From a virus, in IMG/VR virus record IMGVR_UViG_3300044970_000783, positions 1 through 62,482 of that record: a stretch of 62,482 nucleotides of DNA. The stretch is one strand, 5' to 3'. Under the pieces are notes generated by a model, which did not search any database, was not told the origin of the DNA, and saw only the letters and a list, made by a program, of their open reading frames with translations. Below are positions 16,842-23,578 of the stretch, one piece after another (the first letter of the stretch is position 1; every line of letters starts with the position of its first letter). Made by a program: the position numbers and the translations under genes.

Positions 16842-16979
16842 ATGAATAAGATCCCTGGAGCGTACATCCTTATGTACATCGCATTTCTACTCACTGTAGC
16901 ATCCTTGTTCTCCTCCTGTGCCACTAATGGATATGGATGTAAAGGACGCTCAAAGATTATTACTCGCGTAAAGCAGTAA
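16842..16979 (+). CDS. Small lipoprotein, 45 aa
   Basis: Hand translation from ATG 16842 to TAA 16979 gives MNKIPGAY, a hydrophobic stretch, and the lipobox-like LFSSC at residues 22-26, then a short basic tail with YGCKGRSK. The mature peptide is only about 20 residues. I recall similar tiny lipoproteins in Bacteroidota with a YGC motif, without function. A terminator follows. Confidence 0.6.
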   Translation: MNKIPGAYILMYIAFLLTVASLFSSCATNGYGCKGRSKIITRVKQ

Positions 16980-16999
16980 TAGGTAAGCATAAGCAATAC

Positions 17000-17029
17000 G
17001 GGGGGTGTCTCTACACTCCCCTTTTATTT
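17000..17029 (+). terminator. Rho-independent terminator
   Basis: A 9-bp G/C-rich stem (17000-17008 with 17013-17021, one G-T pair), CTCT loop, then TTTTATTT. Confidence 0.8.
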
Positions 17030-17065
17030 GTATTTTTTAATCCACCATAAAACCCGTTAAAAATC

Positions 17066-17407
17066 ATGGGAAGACGTAAAAAATATCAGTATTACACTGA
17101 TAGTCAGCTAAAAGAGTTAGCTACACTCTCTACCAGAAAAGAACTTAGATCCTTTTCTCGGACAACGAAGCACAGTTATGCCTCTGTATACGCTTATTGG
17201 CGTAAACTAACAGGTAAAAGATTAACAGACATAGATCCGACTGTTAAACTTGGTAAACCCCTAGGATCTAAAACTGTGAGAGCAAACGATGTGTACACCA
17301 CACCAACTGTTATTGAAACAGAAGGTAACACCATCTATGTTCCCATCAAAAGCATTTCTATTATGAACTACGCAGATGGAGTGCAGAGATTGGTGATCAC
17401 ATATTAA
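17066..17407 (+). CDS. Putative DNA-binding protein, 113 aa
   Basis: The N-terminus is basic (MGRRKKYQYYTDSQLKELA) and continues with a helix-turn-helix-like stretch (TRKELRSFSRTTKHSYASVY) reminiscent of Myb/SANT or homing-nuclease DNA-binding helices. The C-terminus is beta-rich. Its TAA stop is shared with the first two bases of tRNA-like element A. It begins a cluster of three regulator-like genes separated by tRNA-like elements. Confidence 0.6.
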   Translation: MGRRKKYQYYTDSQLKELATLSTRKELRSFSRTTKHSYASVYAYWRKLTGKRLTDIDPTVKLGKPLGSKTVRANDVYTTPTVIETEGNTIYVPIKSISIMNYADGVQRLVITY

Positions 17408-17449
17408 CCAGTATGGTAGCAAGGAGAGGTTCGATTCCTCTCCCTGGTT
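17406..17449 (+). ncRNA. Mini tRNA-like element A
   Basis: AACCAG (17406-17411) pairs with CTGGTT (17444-17449). It stacks on a perfect 7-bp T arm GGAGAGG-TTCGATT-CCTCTCC (17423-17443). The 11 bases between the strands (TATGGTAGCAA) replace the D and anticodon arms but keep ATGGT, like the D-loop GG that contacts the T loop. There is no anticodon and no encoded CCA. The stacked helix of 13 bp is close to the 12 bp of a tRNA acceptor-T domain, the minimal substrate of RNase P. Confidence 0.7.
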
Positions 17450-17486
17450 CTGAAACCCTTATTTTAAACCCTAAATTCATCTTTGT

Positions 17487-18383
17487 ATGAAAAACAAAAA
17501 AAAGAATGACAGTAACAAACTCACTGTCAAAAGAAAAGCTCTAGTAATAGAGAAAGGTAAAATGCGAGTCACACCTGATGAACCTCAAACCGAGAACCAA
17601 TCATCAAAAACAAAAGGTCAGCGTAACACCTACAGTAAAAAGATGCGCGATTTATTTAATGTAAAGATCCTTGAGAAAGTAGCGAAGATTGGTTTTAAGT
17701 TCTTAGAAGGTATCAACCGTGCCATTATTCCTGCTCAAGTGACGCTTCTTGCAACATCTATACAACTAATGGGGATCATCCGTCCTGTTGTAGTTGCATA
17801 TCTTGATTTTGCTGGTCTTAAAGGTTGGTACATTATTGATGGTCAACACCTCTATTTTGCTCTTCTTCGTCTAAATATGGATATTCCATATGTAGAGATA
17901 GAAATCAAAAACGAAGAAGAATTAGTAGAGAAAACAGCATTGTTAAACTCAAGTTCTAAGTCATGGCAGTTAAAAGACTATATCCAAATATGGTCATTTA
18001 TCCGTCCTGATTATAAGAAACTATCTCACTACTTTAATCAGTATGATCTTGAAGTGCAAACTATTGCTTCTATTCTTAGTGGTAGAAATGCTGGTAGTGG
18101 TGGAGTAAACTCGGTTATCAAGAAGGGTACATTTAAAGTGAAAAACGAAGATAGAGCAGTACAAATCTTAGATTTTGTAACTGATGTATTGAACATTGTA
18201 CCTCGTATGGACCGTATTTCTAATAAGTTCTTTGTAGGTGCTTATGTAGAATACGTAACCCAAAACTTTTCCACTTATAATCACACAAGATTTTGTAACT
18301 ATCTGAAAAAGAATAGTGAAAAACTCACATTTGTTAATGGAGATAAAGATAACATCTTTAACTTTTTTAACGAGTGTGCTTAA
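17487..18383 (+). CDS. ParB-like protein, 298 aa
   Basis: Residues 80-145 match the ParB/Srx fold: a strand leading to GWYIIDGQHLYFALLRLN and DIPYVEIEI, the IDGQHR-type signature of ParB-like proteins. The N-terminal 50 residues are strongly basic and probably disordered. The C-terminal half is helical. ParB-like domains bind CTP and DNA or act as nucleases; which applies here is open. It is preceded by element A and its stop codon overlaps element B. Confidence 0.7.
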   Translation: MKNKKKNDSNKLTVKRKALVIEKGKMRVTPDEPQTENQSSKTKGQRNTYSKKMRDLFNVKILEKVAKIGFKFLEGINRAIIPAQVTLLATSIQLMGIIRPVVVAYLDFAGLKGWYIIDGQHLYFALLRLNMDIPYVEIEIKNEEELVEKTALLNSSSKSWQLKDYIQIWSFIRPDYKKLSHYFNQYDLEVQTIASILSGRNAGSGGVNSVIKKGTFKVKNEDRAVQILDFVTDVLNIVPRMDRISNKFFVGAYVEYVTQNFSTYNHTRFCNYLKKNSEKLTFVNGDKDNIFNFFNECA

Positions 18384-18424
18384 CTAGAATGGTTCTAGAG
18401 GGGGTTCGATTCCCCCTCCTAGTT
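18382..18424 (+). ncRNA. Mini tRNA-like element B
   Basis: AACTAG (18382-18387) pairs with CTAGTT (18419-18424), stacked on T arm GAGGGGG-TTCGATT-CCCCCTC (18398-18418). The connecting 10 bases AATGGTTCTA again contain ATGGT. Compared with element A the stems differ but stay paired (CCAG/CTGG versus CTAG/CTAG), which is compensatory change. An alternative hairpin CTAGAA-TGG-TTCTAG could compete. The first two bases are the AA of the preceding TAA stop. Confidence 0.7.
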
Positions 18425-18439
18425 CTAAAACTTAAATCT

Positions 18440-18838
18440 ATGGATATTGAAACCCTAAAATCTGAATTAATTGAAAAATTAAAAGCTGAAGTACAAGCTA
18501 ATACATCAGAAAAAGAAATTCTTTACAAGCTTTTCTTTGACATGAAAAAAGATGTAACAGAATTAAAACGCATGTTTGTAAAAATACTACAGGATGAGCT
18601 AGAAAAAAAAGAGATAGACACTTTTAAATATGAACCATTAAAAGTACCTTCTGAAGAATATAAGAATAACCGATATGAAGACGATGAAGAAAATATTCTT
18701 CCTATGATAGTACTGGAAAAAGGATCTATAATTAATGCTTTAAGAAGACATAAAGGACATAGAGATAATGCTGCTGAAGCTCTTGGTATTAGTGCTCGTA
18801 CTTTATATCGTAAAATAAGAGAATACGATATTGAATAA
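18440..18838 (+). CDS. Fis-type helix-turn-helix protein, 132 aa
   Basis: Residues 91-132 match the Fis/NtrC C-terminal HTH: LEKGSIINALRRHKGHRDNA, then AAEALGISARTLYRKIREY. The N-terminal 60 residues form a charged coiled coil, suggesting a dimer or higher oligomer. I chose ATG 18440 because the longer frame from 18374 would run through element B. A DNA-bending or transcription-activator role is likely. Element C follows six bases after the stop. Confidence 0.75.
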   Translation: MDIETLKSELIEKLKAEVQANTSEKEILYKLFFDMKKDVTELKRMFVKILQDELEKKEIDTFKYEPLKVPSEEYKNNRYEDDEENILPMIVLEKGSIINALRRHKGHRDNAAEALGISARTLYRKIREYDIE

Positions 18839-18843
18839 TAATT

Positions 18844-18885
18844 TATCAGCATGGTGTTAAGGGTGGTTCGATTCCACCCCTGATG
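18844..18885 (+). ncRNA. Mini tRNA-like element C
   Basis: TATCAG (18844-18849) pairs with CTGATG (18880-18885; one T-G pair), stacked on T arm GGGTGG-TTCGATT-CCACCC (18861-18879). The connector CATGGTGTTAA carries the same ATGGT. Total helix 12 bp. Unlike A and B it does not overlap a stop codon and continues into a structured region ending at a terminator. Confidence 0.65.
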
Positions 18886-19042
18886 CAAAGATGTAAAACA
18901 CACATCCTAGAACGAAACGTAGAAAAACCGGAACCGTATTGGCGGTCACTCTGATTTAGCTTAGTACAGAATACTAGTTTCTGGAACGCGTCAGCTCATC
19001 CCGTATAGTCGCTCCTCTAATTTCTACTCAAGTAGTTCTAAC
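18886..19042 (+). ncRNA. Structured RNA candidate downstream of element C
   Basis: No gene. Hairpins include GATGT/ACATC (near 18890-18906), TAGTA-CAGAA-TACTA (near 18963-18977) and CTACT/AGTAG (near 19024-19035). TAGAAC (18908-18913) can pair with GTTCTA (19035-19040). Blocks AACCGTAT, TGGCGGTCAC, TTCTGGAAC-GTC and CTAACGCAG recur in the same order at 23360-23528. Together with element C and the terminator this looks like a discrete RNA of about 230 bases. Confidence 0.5.
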
Positions 19043-19076
19043 GCAGGAGGTAATGTAATTGTCTCCTGCTTTTTTT
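19043..19076 (+). terminator. Rho-independent terminator
   Basis: GCAGGAG pairs with CTCCTGC (19063-19069), followed by seven T. Confidence 0.85.
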
Positions 19077-19096
19077 GTAATTAATAACCTAAACAT

Positions 19097-19405
19097 ATGG
19101 AAACCCAACATCAATTCATTCAAAATGCACTATCTGATATGTTAGATAGTACAATCACTGGCACTATTGAAGTGCTAAAAAACATTAGTGATGCAAGAAT
19201 CCCAGCACCTGTTAGAGTGATGCTATTAGAGCGTCTATCTGATAGCTGGACTAAGTCACCTGTTACATTAAATGTACCAAAGTCTCTCAAGGACTTGTGC
19301 AAGTATGCACACAACAACGCTGACTTTTCTATAAAGTGCGGTGTAGTGACAAGCTTCTTACTCACTGTTAAAAATGGTGTATCCTATGGAAAAAACAACA
19401 ATTAG
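19097..19405 (+). CDS. Hypothetical protein, 102 aa
   Basis: A helical protein with DMLDSTITGTIEVLKNI and ARIPAPVRVMLLERLSDSW. It overlaps the start of the MoxR-like ATPase gene and is probably coupled to it, so it may belong to the same chaperone system. No motif recognised. Confidence 0.6.
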   Translation: METQHQFIQNALSDMLDSTITGTIEVLKNISDARIPAPVRVMLLERLSDSWTKSPVTLNVPKSLKDLCKYAHNNADFSIKCGVVTSFLLTVKNGVSYGKNNN

Positions 19406-20693
19406 AATAGAAAAGATTGCTTACGAGGATATAGAAGCAGGAGACACCATTGAGATATTACATACAGGTGGATATGCGTATGTTACAAAAGGTAGCACTT
19501 ATACAGTGAAAGCTAAATCAAGTAGCACCACTCATGATGGTATTTTTAATCTATTCTTTTATGGTGATAAAAATGAACCAATTAGATGGAGTTGTACCAA
19601 CACCTACTTTAATGTAATTAGAACAGTTAAAAAAGAACAGAGTATTCAAAAACCCCCTAAAATAGAAACGAAGATGAGTAACACTTCAACAACAACGGGA
19701 TTTCAAGTGATGATTCCCGAACAAGCAATTCAAGAACGTGTCGATAAACTTGTTATGTACAAGCTCAGACACGAAAAAATCCACGGTATATTGTCTGATG
19801 TCGTGGTATCAGAAAAAGACAAACTAACCAAACAGTTAAAGAAGGAGCTGTTGGAAGCACTTAAAGACGACTACTCTAGTAAGAAAGAAAAGATTATTGA
19901 GTCATTTTTAGAGAGCAAACGCACACAGATTCACTTAAAAGGTGAATTGAAAGCAGTAATTGACAATCCTTCTGCACACAAAGAACTTCCGAAGCTCATC
20001 AGTTATCTGCAACTGTTTAAGCAAGCTATGATTGTAGGACCTACAGGTTCTGGTAAATCAACGCTAGCAAAACAAGCTGCTGATTCTATGCAGCTTCGCT
20101 ATGCATCCTTCTCCTGTAATATGGAGGCATCTAAGTCAGAGTTGGTGGGATTTGCTAATCTCAACGGTTATGTTACATCACAGTTCCTAGACTTCTATGA
20201 GAACGGTGGTTTGTTTCTAATCGATGAGTATGATGCAATGTCACCATCTATTGCTGTAGTGCTTAACGCTGTATTTGACAGAAGCGGACAGATCTCTGTA
20301 CCTAATAGACAAGGTAATCCTATTGCTAAAAAGCATAAGGATTTCTTCTGTATTCTAGCAGGTAATACGTGGGGATCAGGTTCTGTTGAATATCAGGGTA
20401 GAGAGATGCAGGATATGGCATTCCTCGATCGTTTTAAACTGTGTCGTATATTCATCGACTATGATGAGAACATCGAGAAGAGCATTGCTGGTGATCATTA
20501 TGTATGGATGCAGGGCATCAGAGCATTTATGAACTCTCACGTAGAAAGCGAGAAGTTCTCAACGCGCTCTGTGTTTGATGCATCTACATTACTGTTCAAC
20601 AATTTCTGTAAGCAGGATATCCTAAATATGATTTCTAGTCATTGGGATGAAGAGCTTCAGAAAAAGCTAAAAAACACTGTTGGAGTGTCCTGA
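19374..20693 (+). CDS. MoxR/CobS-like AAA+ ATPase, 439 aa
   Basis: Walker A GPTGSGKST at residues 222-230, Walker B LFLIDEYDA at 280-288, sensor 1 in AGNTWG near 329-334 and a candidate arginine finger in DRFK near 352-355. The N-terminal 100 residues form a small beta domain with a flexible linker. MoxR-type ATPases remodel target proteins with a VWA partner; the next gene is a plausible partner. ATG 19386 is an alternative start. Confidence 0.8.
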   Translation: MVYPMEKTTIRIEKIAYEDIEAGDTIEILHTGGYAYVTKGSTYTVKAKSSSTTHDGIFNLFFYGDKNEPIRWSCTNTYFNVIRTVKKEQSIQKPPKIETKMSNTSTTTGFQVMIPEQAIQERVDKLVMYKLRHEKIHGILSDVVVSEKDKLTKQLKKELLEALKDDYSSKKEKIIESFLESKRTQIHLKGELKAVIDNPSAHKELPKLISYLQLFKQAMIVGPTGSGKSTLAKQAADSMQLRYASFSCNMEASKSELVGFANLNGYVTSQFLDFYENGGLFLIDEYDAMSPSIAVVLNAVFDRSGQISVPNRQGNPIAKKHKDFFCILAGNTWGSGSVEYQGREMQDMAFLDRFKLCRIFIDYDENIEKSIAGDHYVWMQGIRAFMNSHVESEKFSTRSVFDASTLLFNNFCKQDILNMISSHWDEELQKKLKNTVGVS

Positions 20694-20705
20694 TGGATGG
20701 GTTAT

Positions 20706-20740
20706 AGCAAGGGGGCGTAAAAACCCCTTTGCTTTTTTTT
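20706..20740 (+). terminator. Rho-independent terminator
   Basis: AGCAAGGGG pairs with CCCCTTTGCT (one bulged T), followed by eight T. Confidence 0.8.
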
Positions 20741-20758
20741 AACTTTAAAATAAATCAT

Positions 20759-21616
20759 ATGAAAAGATTTATAAAAGATGATACATATCATATTATGTAT
20801 GAATCTGTTGCAGATTTCTTTGCTAATACTGATATAGATAATCCTCCTGCCACTATGCACCCTAGAAATCAAGGTCAATTGGATAATATGACAGATGATT
20901 CAAGCTGGCGTTATGGTGACGAAAAAAGTAAAGATGGTTTTCACACTACGAGATTTGATCCTAAGAAGGGTAAAGATATGTGTCTAGCTGAGGTGAAGAA
21001 AACTATGGCTGATAAGAAGTATAAAGATCTTATTAGACAAGCACGCACCTACCGTAAACGCATAGAGTTTACTGATCACGGGTTCAGACTGAATGTTCCA
21101 AAAGCACTCAGTGGTGAGGATAGATATTTTGGTGTTTACAAAAACGCTAGAAAGCCTGTTGTAAAGATTGCTATTAATATCTGTGGTTCTGCGTGTGTAG
21201 ATCAAGAATCATTTCGTAAGGTGGCAGCAACAGCAATCCCTACCATCTATGCACTAGAACAAGCTGGTATTGCAACAGAAGTATGGTATTGTTCGTTTTC
21301 ATCAGATACATACAAAGACCCTAAATTAGCAGGTAAGTATTGTATTGTGCAAGCAAAGATTAAATCTGCACAAGAGCGTTTCAATTGGACTACCTTTGCT
21401 CCTGTATTTACATTAGGGTCTTTCCGTGAGTCTGTGTTTCTTGCTGAAATATTTAGTGAGTTCCATATTACCAGTGGTTTAGGTAGGCCAATGGATGATA
21501 GTGATATCAAAAAGAAAGATAACTTTGGATATACCGCTGTCATTGGTCTTAATGCTGTTGGTCCTGTTAAGCAGGTAAACTCTATTTTCGAACAACTTCA
21601 TAAAACTAAATCATGA
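20759..21616 (+). CDS. Possible VWA-type partner of the MoxR-like ATPase, 285 aa
   Basis: The C-terminal half has a Rossmann-like pattern: PVVKIAINICGSACVDQESF, then TIYALEQAGIATEVWYCSF, and later FRESVFLAEIFSEF. This looks like the VWA-like domain found beside phage MoxR genes, but the classic DxSxS metal site is replaced by NICGSA. I chose ATG 20759, since the longer frame starts inside the terminator. The N-terminal half is basic and unassigned. Confidence 0.55.
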   Translation: MKRFIKDDTYHIMYESVADFFANTDIDNPPATMHPRNQGQLDNMTDDSSWRYGDEKSKDGFHTTRFDPKKGKDMCLAEVKKTMADKKYKDLIRQARTYRKRIEFTDHGFRLNVPKALSGEDRYFGVYKNARKPVVKIAINICGSACVDQESFRKVAATAIPTIYALEQAGIATEVWYCSFSSDTYKDPKLAGKYCIVQAKIKSAQERFNWTTFAPVFTLGSFRESVFLAEIFSEFHITSGLGRPMDDSDIKKKDNFGYTAVIGLNAVGPVKQVNSIFEQLHKTKS

Positions 21617-21939
21617 ACTCCTATCTTTTAGATGAGAATAAGAATCCATATGTTGTGAGTTTTGATGAGTTCCGAAAAGGAATGACTGATGATATGAAAC
21701 GTGTTGCTATTGATTATATAGACAACATTAAAATATCAACAGTCTTCCTTGGATGGGATCATTCATTTATAGACGAATCAACACCCATATTATTTGAGAC
21801 AATGATATTTGGTGGACAGTATGACGAGTTTCAACGTCGATATAAAACGTATAACGAGTCACTGCAAGGTCACACTGAAGCAGTGAAAATGGTAAAACAA
21901 TCTTTAAACCCTAAAACTACCGACAATGGTAAAATTTGA
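21613..21939 (+). CDS. Conserved-type phage protein, 108 aa
   Basis: Starts with a four-base overlap (ATGA) to the previous gene. A recognisable block ISTVFLGWDHSF and LFETMIFGG is shared, from memory, with small proteins of many phages, with no known function. The pattern suggests a compact alpha/beta domain. Confidence 0.6.
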   Translation: MNSYLLDENKNPYVVSFDEFRKGMTDDMKRVAIDYIDNIKISTVFLGWDHSFIDESTPILFETMIFGGQYDEFQRRYKTYNESLQGHTEAVKMVKQSLNPKTTDNGKI

Positions 21940-22348
21940 TCACTCAGCAGGTAATGTCCAAGCTGCTTTGAGTATTCCAGATCACAGATCTGATGTATTG
22001 GACGCAAAGGTATTGTTCAACATTATTAATCAAGCAGTTATGGTTAATAAGTTATTTGATGATCCTGACGATGCACCTTCAAATCTTCGTACAAAAACAG
22101 GAGTTATTGAAAAAATTCTTGATGAAGCGAAGACAGATAATGAGCGTGTCTATCTTGTATGGGAGTATTCTCGTCTTGATTTAAGAATGGATACCGACAA
22201 GAAGTTACAGCACGTGCTTGCTGGTATGACTATGCTTTATAAAGCTGTAGATGGTGATGAGGATAAGTTCGTAGAAAAATTCATCAGCTACAAAAATGAA
22301 GCAAAAGCTCATAAGAGTAGACAAGCTGATGACGAGGATGATGATTGA
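21926..22348 (+). CDS. Hypothetical acidic protein, 140 aa
   Basis: Helical, with a strongly acidic C-terminus (ADDEDDD). It overlaps the previous gene by 14 bases, and a TTTAAACCCTAAAAC leader sequence lies inside that gene just before its start. No motif. It closes the unit with the ATPase partner, before a terminator. Confidence 0.6.
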   Translation: MVKFDHSAGNVQAALSIPDHRSDVLDAKVLFNIINQAVMVNKLFDDPDDAPSNLRTKTGVIEKILDEAKTDNERVYLVWEYSRLDLRMDTDKKLQHVLAGMTMLYKAVDGDEDKFVEKFISYKNEAKAHKSRQADDEDDD

Positions 22349-22354
22349 TAATAT

Positions 22355-22389
22355 AAGCTCCTGGGAAATTATTCCTGGGAGCTTTTTTA
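22355..22389 (+). terminator. Rho-independent terminator
   Basis: A 13-bp stem (AAGCTCCTGGGAA with TTCCTGGGAGCTT, two G-T pairs), loop ATTA, then six T. Confidence 0.85.
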
Positions 22390-22399
22390 AAACTCTTGT

Positions 22400-23185
22400 A
22401 TGAAAAGACTTAAAGTTAAATCAGAAGCACAGATTGATAAGTCGTTATGGTATATAGTTGTAGATGGTATTAAAATATTTCATGGTGATAAAATAAAAGT
22501 AAAGCTATTTAGAGGAGACCAAGATGATCCAGATGAAACAGTTGAAATTACAGATGCAATGCTTTGTATTAATAAGGTGAATCTTGAAGATAGAGCTTTT
22601 AGAGCATGGATATGTCACGATGATGATGATTGGAATGGTTGCACTGAAGCTAATGAAAAATTTGAGTATGAATATGGTTGGGTATTTGACGTAGATGAAG
22701 CTGGAATTATAACATCTGATGATACTGAGTGGATTTTACCATTATATGAAAGAAACTATGTCACCATTAATGATGTAGAATATCACGAGGGGTGTCTTGT
22801 ACAAGCAACTCTTGGTAATCCTAGCTCACCAAAAGATGTAGTAGTTGGTCGCGTTAACATTGTTAATATTACACCTGCTCACAGTGAGTTTGTTATATGT
22901 CAAGATATTCGTACAGGAAGTGATAAGTTTGTTATGCCTCGGATATCAGGTGTAAAGAATATGTATGGTTTTAAACATTCTTGGTCTGTAATGGTAAAGA
23001 ATAATAAGATCTGTACAAATGACACTAAAGATATTAAACTCATATACACTGCTGATTATCTAGCATTTATAAATGGTACTACTAATGATAACCCTGTTCC
23101 TGTAACAGTAGATTCCGATGTGGATGATGATCCAATGCCAGAAGGATGGACTCCATCTGAAAAAGATTTGATATTTTTGAAATAG
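22400..23185 (+). CDS. Hypothetical acidic beta-rich protein, 261 aa
   Basis: Rich in D, E and aromatic residues with short strands. Residues 15-100 and 125-210 show a loosely similar order (VDGIKIFHGDKIKVKLF against INDVEYHEGCLVQATLG), so an internal duplication is possible. No enzyme motif. It starts 11 bases after a terminator and is followed by the structured RNA region. Confidence 0.6.
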   Translation: MKRLKVKSEAQIDKSLWYIVVDGIKIFHGDKIKVKLFRGDQDDPDETVEITDAMLCINKVNLEDRAFRAWICHDDDDWNGCTEANEKFEYEYGWVFDVDEAGIITSDDTEWILPLYERNYVTINDVEYHEGCLVQATLGNPSSPKDVVVGRVNIVNITPAHSEFVICQDIRTGSDKFVMPRISGVKNMYGFKHSWSVMVKNNKICTNDTKDIKLIYTADYLAFINGTTNDNPVPVTVDSDVDDDPMPEGWTPSEKDLIFLK

Positions 23186-23188
23186 ACC

Positions 23189-23277
23189 GTGTTATGGAGG
23201 TCTATAATCTGACATAACAAACCCCTATATTACTTACTTATCAGATTGGGTTTTGGTCTAGGAATGAATATGGGGGT
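23189..23277 (+). ncRNA. Two hairpins with predicted kissing loop
   Basis: Hairpin 1: TGTTATG (23190-23196) with CATAACA (23213-23219). Hairpin 2: ACCCCTATATT (23221-23231) with AATATGGGGGT (23267-23277), 11 bp with one G-T. Loop 1 holds AATCTGA (23206-23212), the exact complement of TCAGATT (23241-23247) in loop 2. This is a 7-bp kissing interaction by eye. It directly precedes the tRNA-like domain and probably belongs to the same RNA. Confidence 0.5.
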
Positions 23278-23280
23278 ATA

Positions 23281-23359
23281 TAGTCAGGTGGCGGAATTGT
23301 TTTCTCAAGGATTGTTTTTCCGTGGTGGTACTTCATAGGTTCGAATCCTGTCCTGACTA
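23281..23359 (+). ncRNA. tRNA-like domain D (possible degenerate tRNA-Leu)
   Basis: TAGTCAGG (23281-23288) pairs with CCTGACTA (23352-23359). The T arm is ATAGG-TTCGAAT-CCTGT (23335-23351), giving the normal tRNA acceptor-T length. After position 8 comes GGCGGAATTG, as in tRNA-Leu D arms, but no proper D stem follows. CGGAA (23292-23296) instead pairs with TTCCG (23318-23322). No convincing anticodon loop is seen, so decoding function is doubtful. After A23359 the sequence is CAC, not CCA. Confidence 0.6.
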
Positions 23360-23528
23360 CACGTTCCAGGTTAATCACTGGATAGTATGCCTAATACGAT
23401 GAGAAACGGTATGATAACCGTATAGGTAAGTGGCGGTTACTTGGTAACAGCAGGTTGACTATACCTGATGATGAACTTCTGAACAGTCTATTCCTAACCT
23501 ACGCAGAATCACTGCAAGGGGACAGCCA
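23360..23528 (+). ncRNA. Structured RNA candidate downstream of tRNA-like domain D
   Basis: No gene. Hairpins: CCAG/CTGG, ACGGT/ACCGT and GTTAC-TTG-GTAAC. TAGGAAT in the loop at 23259-23265 is the complement of ATTCCTA (23490-23496), a long-range helix enclosing domain D. Blocks AACCGTAT, TGGCGGTTAC, TTCTGAAC-GTC and CTAACCTACGCAG recur, in order, after element C. The region looks like one large folded RNA with 23189-23359. Confidence 0.5.
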
Positions 23529-23578
23529 TGACACTTGTAAGTTGGATAGATAAGAGTGTTATTTTAAAACCCATTATT

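Noticed and set aside
18374-18439. Upstream extension of the Fis-like gene
   Set aside because: It would translate through tRNA-like element B; the ATG at 18440 has the usual leader.
17406-18885. Integration (att) sites derived from tRNA 3' ends
   Set aside because: The T-arm similarity suggested attachment sites, but each copy also has the matching 5' acceptor strand, lies between phage genes, and no integrase is in the window.
23281-23359. Functional tRNA-Leu
   Set aside because: No proper D stem and no clear anticodon loop, so I list it as tRNA-like only.
23360-23528. Group I intron
   Set aside because: GACTA and AGTC segments recall a P7 helix, but the region is too short, the other core helices do not fit, and the tRNA-like domain is not interrupted.
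23528-23578. Upstream extension of the phosphoesterase
   Set aside because: The domain begins exactly at ATG 23579, and the extension overlaps the end of the structured RNA region.
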